A stretch of 64,000 bases of DNA from Sphingobacteriales bacterium (GCA_018262795.1 JADFDM010000005.1:186001-250000); one strand, 5' to 3'. Shown: positions 39,387-50,206, counted from the first letter of the stretch. Notes: generated by a model not told the origin, from the sequence alone. Numbers and translations are program-made.

Positions 39387-39713
39387 ATGAAAAAGGTATT
39401 CCTCGCTGTTTTGGCAACTTCCGGTATTCTGTTTTTTAATTCGTGCGAGAAGTGTTATCGCTGCCATAATATTTGTCAGGTGTGTGAAGAGAAGCACTAC
39501 GACACTACTCTCACGATTACAGTTTGTTCCGATGTTTTCGGAGAAGGATATTATCAGGAATATTTAGACTCGCTCACTTCGCCTGCTTTAGGCTGGACCT
39601 GTACCGATGCCGGCTCGAACCGAACCACCCGCTTTTGTGGTACTAAATCGGGAAATAATACGCAACTGCTGAATAAAAAAAATCAGGGGCTGATATGCGC
39701 CCCTGAAGAATAG
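39387..39713 (+). CDS. Small Cys-rich lipoprotein
   Basis: FFNSCEKCYRCHNICQVCEEKHYD. Confidence 0.65.
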   Translation: MKKVFLAVLATSGILFFNSCEKCYRCHNICQVCEEKHYDTTLTITVCSDVFGEGYYQEYLDSLTSPALGWTCTDAGSNRTTRFCGTKSGNNTQLLNKKNQGLICAPEE

Positions 39714-39721
39714 ATTTTTTG
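39683..39721. terminator. Terminator between convergent genes
   Basis: TCAGGGGC-TGATATGC-GCCCCTGA stem-loop followed by TTTTTT; A-run on the other side. Confidence 0.65.
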
Positions 39722-39732
39722 GCGGTAGTCGT

Positions 39733-42700
39733 TTACCGTATTAAGGTCAAGTTCCCCTTCTTTTCAAAACTCTTCCCCGCTTTATCCTTTGCCGTGAGGT
39801 AATACACAAAGGTGCCTACATTTTGCAGTTTCCCTTTAAATGTGCCATCCCATCCTTTACTCATGTCGTTCAGTTCGTTGAGGTCGCGGCTGTTGTAAAC
39901 CAACTCGCCCCAACGATTGTATATTCTAATTTCGTAGTCAGTAATGTTCTCGGCAAAAAGCGTAAAGTGGTCGTTGGTTCCGTCATTGTTGGGCGTGAAT
40001 GCTTGCGGCACTTTGATATAGCTTTCACAAAGTTCTACACTAATTATCAGCGTGTCGTAAGCAATACAGCCGCTGGTGTCGGTCAGCGATACCAGATATT
40101 CTTGTGATTCACTGCCATTGAAAATCGGGGTAGGAGAGGTGGCGCTGCTCAATCCCGTTGCCGGGCTCCAGTGGATGTTTCCCGAATCAGAAGTTACTTG
40201 TAGCTGGTAACTCACATCGGGACAAAGAGTAGTGTCCGGTCCGGCATTTATCAGCGGCCCTTTAACTTGTAGCAATACCGAATCGGCTTTGCTACAACCG
40301 CTGGTATCGGTAAGCGTGACGATATAATGAACGGAATCCTGATAGTTAAAGGTGGGGTTCAGAATCGTGTAATCATTTAACCCTACGGAGGGTTCCCATG
40401 TAATAGTGCCGGCAACAGCAGCAGCAGCGGGCATCAGGTAGTCCACCCCTTTGCATACGGTTGTATCAGGGCCTGCATTTAATTGCGGTGCCGGCTGAAT
40501 ATTTACTAATACAGAATCTCGATTCTGGCATCCGCTGGTGTCGTACACTACTACCGAATACAGACTCGTTTGCTGCGGGTGAACTTGAATGCTGGCAGTA
40601 GTATCGCCAGTGTTCCATAGGTAGTGCAATCCCGCTTTGGTAGAGTAGTAAATGCGGGCATTTAATACACGAGGTCCCACAAAGGAGCCGAAGGGGTAAT
40701 TATTGACCGTGCCTTGCACAAAGTCAATGACCCCATCAGTTTTGTACGTAGTTCCTTGTTGAATCCCTATGCCGGGGCTGTATGCCATGTTGATAGCCGG
40801 AATATTTGCGGTGGTAATGTAAAAGGCGAAAGTATCTCCCGCAGCAATGGCTTGGTTTACATCTACCGGAATCACGGTCATCTGACCTATCGGAGCCGGG
40901 GTAAAGTTGAAGTAACTGCCTAACTGATTCCAACTAAATTGGCTTTGCTCAAAAGTGCGGTAGCTGCCTGACTTTCCATAAATCTCCGCTTGTATTGGTT
41001 GAGCCGATAGATATTTCACCGCGAAGGAGTCTATCACTATATCATTATGCGCAATGATGTTGAACATAGCCCCTTGCTTGCCTTGCGTAGCAGTATCTTG
41101 CGTGGTGAATACTTTCCCAATGTCGCTGGACTGTGCACTTAGGGTAATATCCGTTCCTTCGCAGGCCGATTGATCAGCTCCGGCATTCACGGTATATGGA
41201 GTAATTACTTTTACGGTGTAAGAGCCGCTGTCGCCTCCGCAATTGTTGAGCGAAAAATTAGTGAGGGTGAAGGTTCCTAATGAATCGAAGATGACTGTAG
41301 TTTGGCTGTTTGCTTCATCCAAAATGGTGACTCCATCGGGAGCATCCCAGTTGTAATAGGTTTCTTTCAGATAGCCAACATTGTAAGTGACCGTATCGCC
41401 CAAGCAAACTTGTGTAGGCCCGCTGATGTGCACACTCGGCAAACCAATAATGGTAATCTTTTTAGAATTTGAATAAGGGCCATAGCAGCCAAAGTTTATT
41501 TCGCGCACATAAAAAATATAGTCGTTTAATACGGCTCCCGTAAAGTCCACCAGCAAAGGATTATACGGCCAGGTAAAGGCATTGCCATTATTAATACCAC
41601 TACAGGCCCATTCGTAATCGGAAGGAGGGTGCATAAATGGATTCACAAAAAGGGACACCAATCCCAAGTTGCAATACACCGTATCCACGGTGATAATTTG
41701 TGGTGGGTTTTGATCGGGCGCGCCAATAATAATTCGTATCACGCTTCCCGTTTGGTTCCACGGTTGGTTAGAGCAGTTGCTCACAATGCGCATGTAGTAA
41801 CTTCCCGGAGCCACCGGCAGTGAATCAGCCGTAGAAGGCATACACAGAACAAAATTACCTCCTACACTGTCTTGATAAACTCCCAACCCTCCTGAATTGA
41901 CTAAGCCAAAGCCTTGCATCTCATGTAGCTCAATGGTCCATTTATTACAAGTATCGTAGTTCGCCTGCGCATTCCACTGATTGGGATGAATCACGAGAGT
42001 AGAGCAAGAAGGGTAGGGGATGTTGGTTGGCACACAGAAATGAATGTCGGTGTGGTTGTTTGTCAGTTCATCACATTGGGTGAGGCAGAAAGGCCCTATC
42101 ACAGAGCCAATAACAGCCGGACTGGTGGAGCGAATGCGAATATAATAACCGCAACCCGGGGGAACTGAGGCGGGAATCAAGCCGGCCACATTTCCCGGAG
42201 GCATACTTGGAAAAGCCTGATTGGTAGGATTGCTTCCCAAATAAAATGGGCTGGCAAAGCTACCGCTAGAATCAGAAAGTTCCGCGATATAATTATTGCC
42301 TACATGGAATACTCCGAAGGAATTAAATTTCACATCAATCACGCTGAGAATACAAGTGGTGTCATTGTCATTCATCACCGGAGCATTATTAGTCACGATA
42401 GATTCGGGGCAGTCAATGATGCTGAAACATATACTGGTATCGCCTATAATCATCGGCTCGGGGCTGATGCGATTGATGCGGATGCGGAAGCAGTTCCCCA
42501 CAACGTTATCCGGCACTTGAAATCCGATATACCCTAAGGTATCAGGAGCGAATATGCTGAATACTCCACCATCATAAGGAGCCGAAAAATTACCGTTTGC
42601 ATCGCTCATTTGTATTCGATAAGTGCCATCACAAAGTGGCGCACTGAGGCTGTAGCCAATCGTCAGGAAATTGTCTTGACAAATAGTAGTAGGAGAGATG

Positions 42701-43389
42701 AGGTTGATGGAAAGATGCACCGGATTGTTGACCTCGTCATAAGTGCCCACGGCAATAATATCATCCAAGCCAAAAGAAACATTTGAAGTTCCCCCTCCAC
42801 CGGGGTTCACCCAGCGAAATCCCAACTCTAAGTTTTCTGCATTCTGAAAAGCGGGGTCTTGTATTACTTCATACTTCCACTTCGATTGGTTGTTGTATTT
42901 GTTTAGTCCGGTTTTAATCCAAGGGCCACCGTTATTGCGGTAATATACTTCCCCGTAAGCATTCGGATTTCCTTCGCAGATCCAAAAGAAAGTGAAAATC
43001 ACATCGGTCATTCCCAGTGTACAAAAGGGGCGGCCAATGTAGGCAAAGCGGTCAGAGGCGGTATTGGTGTTCCAGTTGGCATTTGCAATATTATTAGAAC
43101 CAACGGCTGCCTGATCGTGAATGTGCAGATAGGTAGAATGAGGAGCCCCATTGATTTGCCCACTCACCACGCTATCTTGTGAAGGCGTGTTGACATAGAG
43201 CGGTTGGCCGTTGTATTCATGGTTGATAATCCAACTGTTGTTGCCGCTGTTGGTTCCCACTCCACCACTGTCTAAATTCATTACGGTGTTGCTGTTCTCA
43301 AAGGTCTCGGTGAGCAATAATATTTGCTGTTGAGCGAATGAAAACTGCACCAAGAAAGCGATAAAGGCAAGCGTTAATATTTTCCTCAC
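39733..43389 (-). CDS. Gliding motility-associated C-terminal domain (T9SS type B) surface protein
   Basis: Signal peptide; ends VPQAFTPNNDGTNDHFTLFAENITDYEIRIYNRWGELVYNS...GWDGTFKGKLQNVGTFVYYLTAKD. Confidence 0.9.
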   Translation of the reverse strand: MRKILTLAFIAFLVQFSFAQQQILLLTETFENSNTVMNLDSGGVGTNSGNNSWIINHEYNGQPLYVNTPSQDSVVSGQINGAPHSTYLHIHDQAAVGSNNIANANWNTNTASDRFAYIGRPFCTLGMTDVIFTFFWICEGNPNAYGEVYYRNNGGPWIKTGLNKYNNQSKWKYEVIQDPAFQNAENLELGFRWVNPGGGGTSNVSFGLDDIIAVGTYDEVNNPVHLSINLISPTTICQDNFLTIGYSLSAPLCDGTYRIQMSDANGNFSAPYDGGVFSIFAPDTLGYIGFQVPDNVVGNCFRIRINRISPEPMIIGDTSICFSIIDCPESIVTNNAPVMNDNDTTCILSVIDVKFNSFGVFHVGNNYIAELSDSSGSFASPFYLGSNPTNQAFPSMPPGNVAGLIPASVPPGCGYYIRIRSTSPAVIGSVIGPFCLTQCDELTNNHTDIHFCVPTNIPYPSCSTLVIHPNQWNAQANYDTCNKWTIELHEMQGFGLVNSGGLGVYQDSVGGNFVLCMPSTADSLPVAPGSYYMRIVSNCSNQPWNQTGSVIRIIIGAPDQNPPQIITVDTVYCNLGLVSLFVNPFMHPPSDYEWACSGINNGNAFTWPYNPLLVDFTGAVLNDYIFYVREINFGCYGPYSNSKKITIIGLPSVHISGPTQVCLGDTVTYNVGYLKETYYNWDAPDGVTILDEANSQTTVIFDSLGTFTLTNFSLNNCGGDSGSYTVKVITPYTVNAGADQSACEGTDITLSAQSSDIGKVFTTQDTATQGKQGAMFNIIAHNDIVIDSFAVKYLSAQPIQAEIYGKSGSYRTFEQSQFSWNQLGSYFNFTPAPIGQMTVIPVDVNQAIAAGDTFAFYITTANIPAINMAYSPGIGIQQGTTYKTDGVIDFVQGTVNNYPFGSFVGPRVLNARIYYSTKAGLHYLWNTGDTTASIQVHPQQTSLYSVVVYDTSGCQNRDSVLVNIQPAPQLNAGPDTTVCKGVDYLMPAAAAVAGTITWEPSVGLNDYTILNPTFNYQDSVHYIVTLTDTSGCSKADSVLLQVKGPLINAGPDTTLCPDVSYQLQVTSDSGNIHWSPATGLSSATSPTPIFNGSESQEYLVSLTDTSGCIAYDTLIISVELCESYIKVPQAFTPNNDGTNDHFTLFAENITDYEIRIYNRWGELVYNSRDLNELNDMSKGWDGTFKGKLQNVGTFVYYLTAKDKAGKSFEKKGNLTLIR

Positions 43390-43428
43390 TGTCTGAATTT
43401 ATTTTCCCTGATCGGGTTAAGTTTTAGT

Positions 43429-45471
43429 CTAATCTTCGTAAATCAATTTGCCATCCAACTCGCCAATTACTTTAAATACGGTTCTTCTGTTCAACTGATG
43501 GCAAGGGCAATCGCCACTCTGATCTTGTGGGCAATCGGGGAATTTGGAGCAGTCTTCCAGCGTTTGTGTTTCGCCATATCCTTTTGCGATAATTCGATCT
43601 TTCGAAATTCCCTTTTCGTTGATCAGATAGTTCACACAGCTCTCCGCCCTCTTTTGCGAAAGGCTCAAGTTGTATTCGTCAGAGCCGCGAGAATCGGTAT
43701 GCGATCCCAATTCAATAATGATGGTGGGGTTTTCAATTAAGAGATGGTAAAGAGTATCTAATGTGGCCTTTGATTCCGGCCGCAAATCCCACTTGTCAAA
43801 ATCATAGTAAATATTGTTGAGACGATAAGCCTTGTCTTTCTCTAATTTCTTTAAATACAAATTCACTTCGAGTGTATCGCTCTTGCTGATTCCCTCGGTG
43901 GTAAAACTTTGCGAAGAGGCGAAGTAGCCGCTCTTCATGCCCGAAACCTTATACAGTTTCTCTGCCTTTATATCGAAAAAATAAGGAGTTTCTCCTTTGG
44001 AAGTATCGGTGTTAATAGTAACCTCTGATTCGCTTGGGTTCTCACTGCGCAGCGAGAGGTTAATGGCAGCTCCTGCAATCAACTCCTTGGTAGAATCGTC
44101 ATACACGCGACCTTTTACCGCCAAGTAAATACGGTGATCGTAAGTATAGTGGAAAATATCAAAGCAGCAGGTTTTGCCGCGAACGCTAAAAATGCCCGGA
44201 CGGTTTGATACGAAATACCCATTCTCACTGTTTTTGCCAAAACGGAAATAATTATCATCGCAAGAAGAGTTGAAAGGGGCCCCGAGATTTTCGGCTGTCC
44301 CTACAAACCTCCCGGTAGCATCGCCTTTTATCTTGTAAATGTCTGCTCCTCCCATACTGATCCATCCATTCGAACTGAAGTAAAGAGTGCCGGTAGGTGA
44401 ATCGTAAAAAGGGGTTACTTCCTCTCGGTCAGTGTTCACTTTATTGCCTGCATTGCGCGGGGTTAAATACTCTCCTTTTTTGCTGATGATGCTATACCAA
44501 ATGTCAGTTCCGCCTCTTCCGCCTTCGCGATTAGAAACAAAATACAGCACCTCATTTCCATTGGCGAGTTTAGCCGGAAAGGGCTGTGTATTGGTAGAGC
44601 CTTTTAGATTAATCTGGTCGTTCAGTTTTTTGCCGGCAGTCCAATCGCCATCCTTCTTTTCGCTCTCATATATTTCGCAGTTAGGGTGCAGCAAACCATC
44701 GCAGATAGTGTAGTACATTTTATTGCCTTCCTCGTTAAATGCGGGATTTGAAATGTGCTTTCCTTTCTCCGTTAGTTTCGTAAACTGCTCGGCTGCGGAA
44801 TAAGAATCGCCATTCACTTGGCTCACATACATTTTCATGAGCACATTCTCTTTCTTTTCATCGCTTCGGTCTGCCTTTATATAAAGCACGGTATCGGAAT
44901 GAATAGAGGCAAAGAACAGCGAGTCGCCATCTAATGCGGGAGCCATATCTCCATAATTAGAATTTACTTCTTTACCTAAGTGAGTCACCTTTACTGAAGG
45001 GTCCGGTTTGGCTTCACTGATCGCAAAGTGGCAGCCCTGCGATTCAATTTTCGCCCACTTTTTATATTTCGTGGCATCCGCTTCCTTGTATATTTTTTTG
45101 AAATGCTCAAACATTGAAATGGCCTCCCGGTAATTGCCATTCATTTTGGTCATCAGTGCGGCATAATAAAGTGCTACTGTATTTCCGCTGCTATCTGCTT
45201 CATAAGCCTGCTTGAAATAGGCAGCAGCATTTTCATAATCGCGAGCTAAGAAGTAGGACTGTGCAATGGGGAAAAGCACTGATTTTTCAGAGGGATCATT
45301 TTTGAGAATTTCAAGATAGAGATCAGTGGCAGAAAAGATGCTGCCTTCTTTAAAAGCATCATCAGCTGCTTTCATATATTTCCGCTTGTTGAATTTTTCA
45401 TCGGCCGCATGGCCGGATAAACAAGCGGTGAGTATTAAGGAAACAAGAAAAAGTTTTAGGCTAATCTTCAT
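43429..45471 (-). CDS. OmpA-family protein with TPR and PD40-like repeats
   Basis: C-terminal IIIELGSHTDSRGSDEYNLSLSQKRAESCVNYLINEKGISKDRIIAKGYGE; SNREGGRGGTDIWYS. Confidence 0.9.
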   Translation of the reverse strand: MKISLKLFLVSLILTACLSGHAADEKFNKRKYMKAADDAFKEGSIFSATDLYLEILKNDPSEKSVLFPIAQSYFLARDYENAAAYFKQAYEADSSGNTVALYYAALMTKMNGNYREAISMFEHFKKIYKEADATKYKKWAKIESQGCHFAISEAKPDPSVKVTHLGKEVNSNYGDMAPALDGDSLFFASIHSDTVLYIKADRSDEKKENVLMKMYVSQVNGDSYSAAEQFTKLTEKGKHISNPAFNEEGNKMYYTICDGLLHPNCEIYESEKKDGDWTAGKKLNDQINLKGSTNTQPFPAKLANGNEVLYFVSNREGGRGGTDIWYSIISKKGEYLTPRNAGNKVNTDREEVTPFYDSPTGTLYFSSNGWISMGGADIYKIKGDATGRFVGTAENLGAPFNSSCDDNYFRFGKNSENGYFVSNRPGIFSVRGKTCCFDIFHYTYDHRIYLAVKGRVYDDSTKELIAGAAINLSLRSENPSESEVTINTDTSKGETPYFFDIKAEKLYKVSGMKSGYFASSQSFTTEGISKSDTLEVNLYLKKLEKDKAYRLNNIYYDFDKWDLRPESKATLDTLYHLLIENPTIIIELGSHTDSRGSDEYNLSLSQKRAESCVNYLINEKGISKDRIIAKGYGETQTLEDCSKFPDCPQDQSGDCPCHQLNRRTVFKVIGELDGKLIYED

Positions 45472-45502
45472 TATGGTTCAGCGTTATAGATTCTTTAATT
45501 TT

Positions 45503-46522
45503 CTACATCATGGGGCAAGGCACCAAAATCGGATAGCTGAGACTTTTTGATTTCAGAATACCGGTATAGATAATGGCAATTTCAAATCCTCCGCGGCCAT
45601 TGGTAGCCGGCTTTAGGGAAGAAACGTTGATGTCGTAAGCGGCCATCACCCTCACTTTATAATATTCGAGACCGGCACTAATGATAGCGGCATCCTTCAG
45701 CCGGTACCACCCCCCCACGCTGGCTACTAATTCGCTTTTGCCAGCATTCATGTGATATTCAAATCCGGTTCCGAAATTTATTTCTTGCGCTTTGTTCTGA
45801 TACTGATAAATAAAATTGGGGGTGATGTAGAAATTCCTCATTGCCTTGATGCGCAACCCTTCGTGCACCGTAAATCGAGGAGCTAACTTTACTGACTTAT
45901 CTCCGAGAAATGATTCCTTAGCCGGAACCAAGTGATAGACGGTAAAGCCGGTCATAATGCCGAGAATATCTTTAATGGTGGATTGGTGCAGAAAGCCGGC
46001 TTGCATGTCGAAATAGCCAACATTGGGCTTCGAAATATTTTCTCCATTAGAAATAGAAAGATCAAAGTCGCCATTGCTAAACTGGGACGGGAAGGCTAAT
46101 TGCTGATACTTTAAACTTTTCTGCGTGTACCCCACCTGAATACCGATGCCCAAAAAATGTTTGTGTTGCTTATCAAGCCCCTTGTGAAACGAAGCGGAAA
46201 TCATTCCCGAATTCATGGTTAACTTTCCATCGCCCGATTTGTCGCCTATAAATACCCCACCGACTCCGAAAATGTCATTCTTTAATTTTGTTTGAAGTAA
46301 TTTCATATCGAACGAAGCGGAGTAAGTATTGAAAGCCGTAGAAATACTTCGCCATTGGTTTCGATAGATCCCCGCCACGCGGTAACTTCCATCATTAATT
46401 CCCGAAAGTGCAGGGTTTAGGTTTAGCGGACTGGCATAGAACATGCTAAAATGTATATCCTGACCATAAGTGAAGCTAACTGCGAAAAAAGAAAGGAAAA
46501 GAAGACGTAGATGTATTTTCAA
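45503..46522 (-). CDS. PorP/SprF family type IX secretion membrane protein
   Basis: DIHFSMFYASPLNLNPALSGINDGSYRVAGIYRNQWRSI. Confidence 0.92.
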   Translation of the reverse strand: MKIHLRLLFLSFFAVSFTYGQDIHFSMFYASPLNLNPALSGINDGSYRVAGIYRNQWRSISTAFNTYSASFDMKLLQTKLKNDIFGVGGVFIGDKSGDGKLTMNSGMISASFHKGLDKQHKHFLGIGIQVGYTQKSLKYQQLAFPSQFSNGDFDLSISNGENISKPNVGYFDMQAGFLHQSTIKDILGIMTGFTVYHLVPAKESFLGDKSVKLAPRFTVHEGLRIKAMRNFYITPNFIYQYQNKAQEINFGTGFEYHMNAGKSELVASVGGWYRLKDAAIISAGLEYYKVRVMAAYDINVSSLKPATNGRGGFEIAIIYTGILKSKSLSYPILVPCPMM

Positions 46523-46645
46523 TGCTACTGTTTTTGTGAGGCAATAAAAATATGAAATGCCTGTGGTTTCCCAAACAAATAGAGATTACTTAATAACATC
46601 GGGGTGGGAATGCTACGGTTGGGAATACCCCTGTTTTGGGGAAGC

Positions 46646-46766
46646 GCAAACCGTTAAAACGGTTTTGTTGGTTGCACTGTTTCCATAGCCCACGGTTTAA
46701 ACCGTGGGCTATGATTAAACCGTGGGCTATAATGATACCCGTTTTTCAAATGGATTTATCCATTTC
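46646..46766. repeat. REP-like element copy A
   Basis: AACCGTTAAAACGGTT hairpin plus 30-bp perfect palindrome CATAGCCCACGGTTTAAACCGTGGGCTATG (46684-46713). Confidence 0.9.
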
Positions 46767-46914
46767 CCTCTCTCCATCTGTATTTATTTAAAAAAGTGGG
46801 AACCTGCGGCATCTGCGACTGTAACCGATACGGAGTGCCTGTGGGGACGAATAACATCGGGTTAGGAATACGCCTATATTCATCCCTATGCCCTAATAGG
46901 GGAAATGAACTCGC

Positions 46915-47940
46915 TCACTTCAAGTTTAAAAGTATTGCCTCGCAATAACCTGTGGCGGAGTTGAGAATGATTTTTTGTGAGGTAGTGCCATCAAATATTT
47001 CAATGGCTGCGGTGTTTGGCGGAATGGCTCCCATGTTCTCGGCATAGAGTATAAGGTAGTTTTGGTTACGAGAAGTACTTGCTTTAAGCGTTAAGGGTAG
47101 TTCAGAAACTTCGTACCCTTTTAAAATCCATTCGCCATTTAAGTTGAGAGAAATAATGTCGCCATCAGCACGCTGCGGATCATTTGCCTTAATGGTGATG
47201 TTTGGGGAAGAAATGGCAAATGATTTGGTGTAATTGATTTTCCGGCCGTTTATATCATCGGGTACTTTTTGACTGCGCTTATATACGATTTCAAACAACA
47301 AATCATTTTGCTGAGGCTCGGCAACAAAGTGAATCATGTTGCCTTCTCTCCGCCATTTGCCTTTTCGATTTGATTTGTAAGAAATGAGTTCAAAGTTTTC
47401 GGGAATAAACCAAGCGTAGGAAAATTGCTCGAAGCCTTTATCCCCATTCATGAACCCGTAATGCCCGTTTAGGAATTTTTTTTCTGATGTCTTGTAAATA
47501 AACGTGTCGCCTTTGATGGTGAGGTGAGGTAGAAGGTCATCGGTTTCTATAAAAGTATAACCACCTGGTGGAAAATGGTAACGAATCATACTGTCTGGCG
47601 CATAAAAAGTAATGCTGTCGGGAGCGGGGAATACGTATTTTATTTCCGGTAAAGGTAGGCGGAAGTAATTCGTTAGACGAGTAAAACTGGTTGTTTTAAT
47701 ACTACTGATTACATCCGCAGTAACGCCATCGGGATGAAGGTAAATTACATGTTGTGTGTGATCGTATTTTGATAGCGAGTCAATTCGCTTGTTTAATACT
47801 TCTTTTAAGATTTTTACAACCTCTTTCATGTCCACTAATTGCGCGGAAACAGGTTGGGCGTGTAGCAGCAAAAAAATTAAAATGATTTTGTATAATTTTT
47901 TGCTCTTTGTGGCTATGCTATATTTCATTTCCCTCTTCAT
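46915..47940 (-). CDS. Hypothetical secreted protein
   Basis: 341-aa ORF; hydrophobic N-terminus ...IILIFLLLHAQPVSAQ; no recognised motif. Confidence 0.65.
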   Translation of the reverse strand: MKREMKYSIATKSKKLYKIILIFLLLHAQPVSAQLVDMKEVVKILKEVLNKRIDSLSKYDHTQHVIYLHPDGVTADVISSIKTTSFTRLTNYFRLPLPEIKYVFPAPDSITFYAPDSMIRYHFPPGGYTFIETDDLLPHLTIKGDTFIYKTSEKKFLNGHYGFMNGDKGFEQFSYAWFIPENFELISYKSNRKGKWRREGNMIHFVAEPQQNDLLFEIVYKRSQKVPDDINGRKINYTKSFAISSPNITIKANDPQRADGDIISLNLNGEWILKGYEVSELPLTLKASTSRNQNYLILYAENMGAIPPNTAAIEIFDGTTSQKIILNSATGYCEAILLNLK

Positions 47941-48724
47941 CTAAAAATAGTTCAATAGAGTTATCTGCACTAAATACAAAAGGTTCGTTGCCTGTAAAAT
48001 AATTAATAGAGTGATCGCAAGCCCGCCAAACGTATTGTTGCTCCCCTTTCGATAGAACGATATAATCGTAACAGCTTTCTTGTTCGCGAGTAATAAACTT
48101 TAGGTGGTGCTTGTTTATTTGATAATCGCTGTAAGCATTCCTTTCATCCCTGTTAAGGACTACTACATAACCTTTCGCATGATAGGTGGAGCAAAACTGA
48201 TGAACTTCTAAAGTGTCCCATTCTGGTGGTAGCACTATTTCGTATTGAGAGTTTATGGCCCCCCACAATCCATTTACCTGTATTTTATCAAATCGCCATT
48301 GGCGCATCCAGTCATAATCGTAGTTGACTCTGTCGAATTGATAGGGATGAATAGTATTGTCCTGCAAATCGAAATATCCATACTTATCGTTTTTGGCAAA
48401 TGCAATAAATTTTTCGTTTAGAATATCTTCCCCAAAATCGGAATGGATGCAGGGAATGAGAATTTTTCCGGTTGCATCTATTAACCCATAATTGCGGGCT
48501 TCCCAGTCGCCTTCTCTTTTTTCGCTCACCACCGCTACGCTATATTCAAAAGCACAGGAACTCCATAAGTGCTCGACAATATGATAAGGAGTTTGAAAGA
48601 GCAATTCGCTTTGCTGATTAAAAACATAGGAGGTGTTATTTTTCTCATAGTAGCGATACTTATCGTCCGGCTCAAATTTTTGGGGATCGAATCCAAAATC
48701 ATAAAGGGTGAGTGGTGCGGTCAT
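47918..48724 (-). CDS. WG-repeat-like hypothetical protein
   Basis: YGLIDATGKILIPCIHSDFGEDI, KYGYFDLQDNTIHPYQFDRV, LWGAINSQYEIVLPPEWD. Confidence 0.65.
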   Translation of the reverse strand: MTAPLTLYDFGFDPQKFEPDDKYRYYEKNNTSYVFNQQSELLFQTPYHIVEHLWSSCAFEYSVAVVSEKREGDWEARNYGLIDATGKILIPCIHSDFGEDILNEKFIAFAKNDKYGYFDLQDNTIHPYQFDRVNYDYDWMRQWRFDKIQVNGLWGAINSQYEIVLPPEWDTLEVHQFCSTYHAKGYVVVLNRDERNAYSDYQINKHHLKFITREQESCYDYIVLSKGEQQYVWRACDHSINYFTGNEPFVFSADNSIELFLDEEGNEI

Positions 48725-48804
48725 GGAGAATTAAATATTAGGTGCTCGCATGAATATTATATTGTCAATAAGCAAGAACAGTAGTAGGGCGTTGATATAG
48801 TGCT

Positions 48805-50073
48805 TCATAGCAAGAAAGAGAATTTTTCTTTTAACTCTTCGGGGGAATAGGAGCTACGCCCTTCTATGCTCATGGTCTCGAAATGGATGGGCTGGTAATC
48901 TTGCGTTTGTTCCTTGTTTGGTTCCCAAAACCCCCAAGTGGAGGGCGTTTCGCGCATTACTATCAGTTGTAGTTTTTGAAATAAGCGGTGCGGGAATTCT
49001 TCTTCGTAAAATTCTTTGTATTTATCAAAGCCGATGTGGAGTATAAACTTTACTACTGCCCAGTAAACTTTAGCGATAAAAAGCCGCCTCTCCATTTCCA
49101 CTGCCAGTAATATCGGGGCTTGCAAGTTTGCGAGCGTTTTACGTTCGTAATAGCCTATAAAGTGTTCGTAGGGAGTCATGTTTTCATAGAACCAATTGTC
49201 TTCGTATTCAAGGTCAGGGTAGTCTCGCAGGAGGAAGAGTATCGTATTGGTGAGTGGTTTAATGTCGGAAACTAGTATGGTTGGTCCGGTATCAAACGAG
49301 GCCCGATGATGATGTTTTGAAACATTGTAGAAATTGTTTTCATCAGGAAATTTGTAGTAGGCATTGATAATGTGCTGGAGAAAAGAGCAAAAATTCTCAT
49401 GCTGTAGTGAGCAATCTGAAAAATTGATTCTGAATTGCTGTTTATGTAGCGTGAATACAAGAGCGAGATACCAATTTTTATAAGTTTCGAAATCCATAGC
49501 AAAGGGTTCTTTTTTTTCCCAGTTGCCATAGGACGAATATATTTCTGTTCCAAAATCGAACACATCAAAAATGCTTAATTGACGTTTGGGGGCTTCGGGG
49601 TATAAATACCAATTAAGAGGCGGAATAATAAGGTTGGTAAATTTTACAAATGCAGAAAACGTGGCTTGCGTATGGTCGGTGTTTTCGATAGCGGAGTAGC
49701 TAAAATCTAATTGGCTACAGACCGTCAGTAATTCGGAAATTGCCTGGTGTATGGCCACCCTCCATTCGGTTTTGCCGGTTTCGGGGGATTGCTGATGCTT
49801 TAGTTGTTCGATGTATGCAGCCGTAGTTTCTGATTTTATTTTGGTGCTTGTCCAATCCATATTGAACGAGTAGCCCTCGGCAGTTTCGGCAACGGTGTAG
49901 GTAATAATGCCATCCTTACAAGTATAATTCATAAGACACATGGCTTGGAATAAAAAATCCTTTAAGGCGGGTTGATGTGCTGCCTGTGCTTTTAAATGAT
50001 GATGCACAACTGTCCAATTGTTGACTTCACCGAAAACACGCCAGCTTACATCGTTATAGGTGTATGAGTTCAT
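48805..50073 (-). CDS. Hypothetical protein
   Basis: 422-aa ORF, aromatic-rich, no recognised motif. Confidence 0.65.
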   Translation of the reverse strand: MNSYTYNDVSWRVFGEVNNWTVVHHHLKAQAAHQPALKDFLFQAMCLMNYTCKDGIITYTVAETAEGYSFNMDWTSTKIKSETTAAYIEQLKHQQSPETGKTEWRVAIHQAISELLTVCSQLDFSYSAIENTDHTQATFSAFVKFTNLIIPPLNWYLYPEAPKRQLSIFDVFDFGTEIYSSYGNWEKKEPFAMDFETYKNWYLALVFTLHKQQFRINFSDCSLQHENFCSFLQHIINAYYKFPDENNFYNVSKHHHRASFDTGPTILVSDIKPLTNTILFLLRDYPDLEYEDNWFYENMTPYEHFIGYYERKTLANLQAPILLAVEMERRLFIAKVYWAVVKFILHIGFDKYKEFYEEEFPHRLFQKLQLIVMRETPSTWGFWEPNKEQTQDYQPIHFETMSIEGRSSYSPEELKEKFSFLL

Positions 50074-50092
50074 GGTTTTTCATTTTTATTAT

Positions 50093-50178
50093 GTAAACCG
50101 TTAAAACGGTTTTATTGGTTGCGCTGTTTCCATAGCCCACGGTTTAAACCGTGGGCTATGTTTAAACCGTGGGCTATG
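50093..50178. repeat. REP-like element copy B
   Basis: Same hairpins; 30-bp perfect palindrome at 50131-50160. Confidence 0.9.
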
Positions 50179-50206
50179 GTATATCGGGGGCTGTATTTTT
50201 GGGTTT

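Noticed and set aside
46560-46910. Repeated phrase AACATCGGG...GGGAATAC / AACATCGGGTTAGGAATACGCC as another REP family
   Set aside because: Only two short, poorly matching occurrences; cannot be separated from chance by eye.
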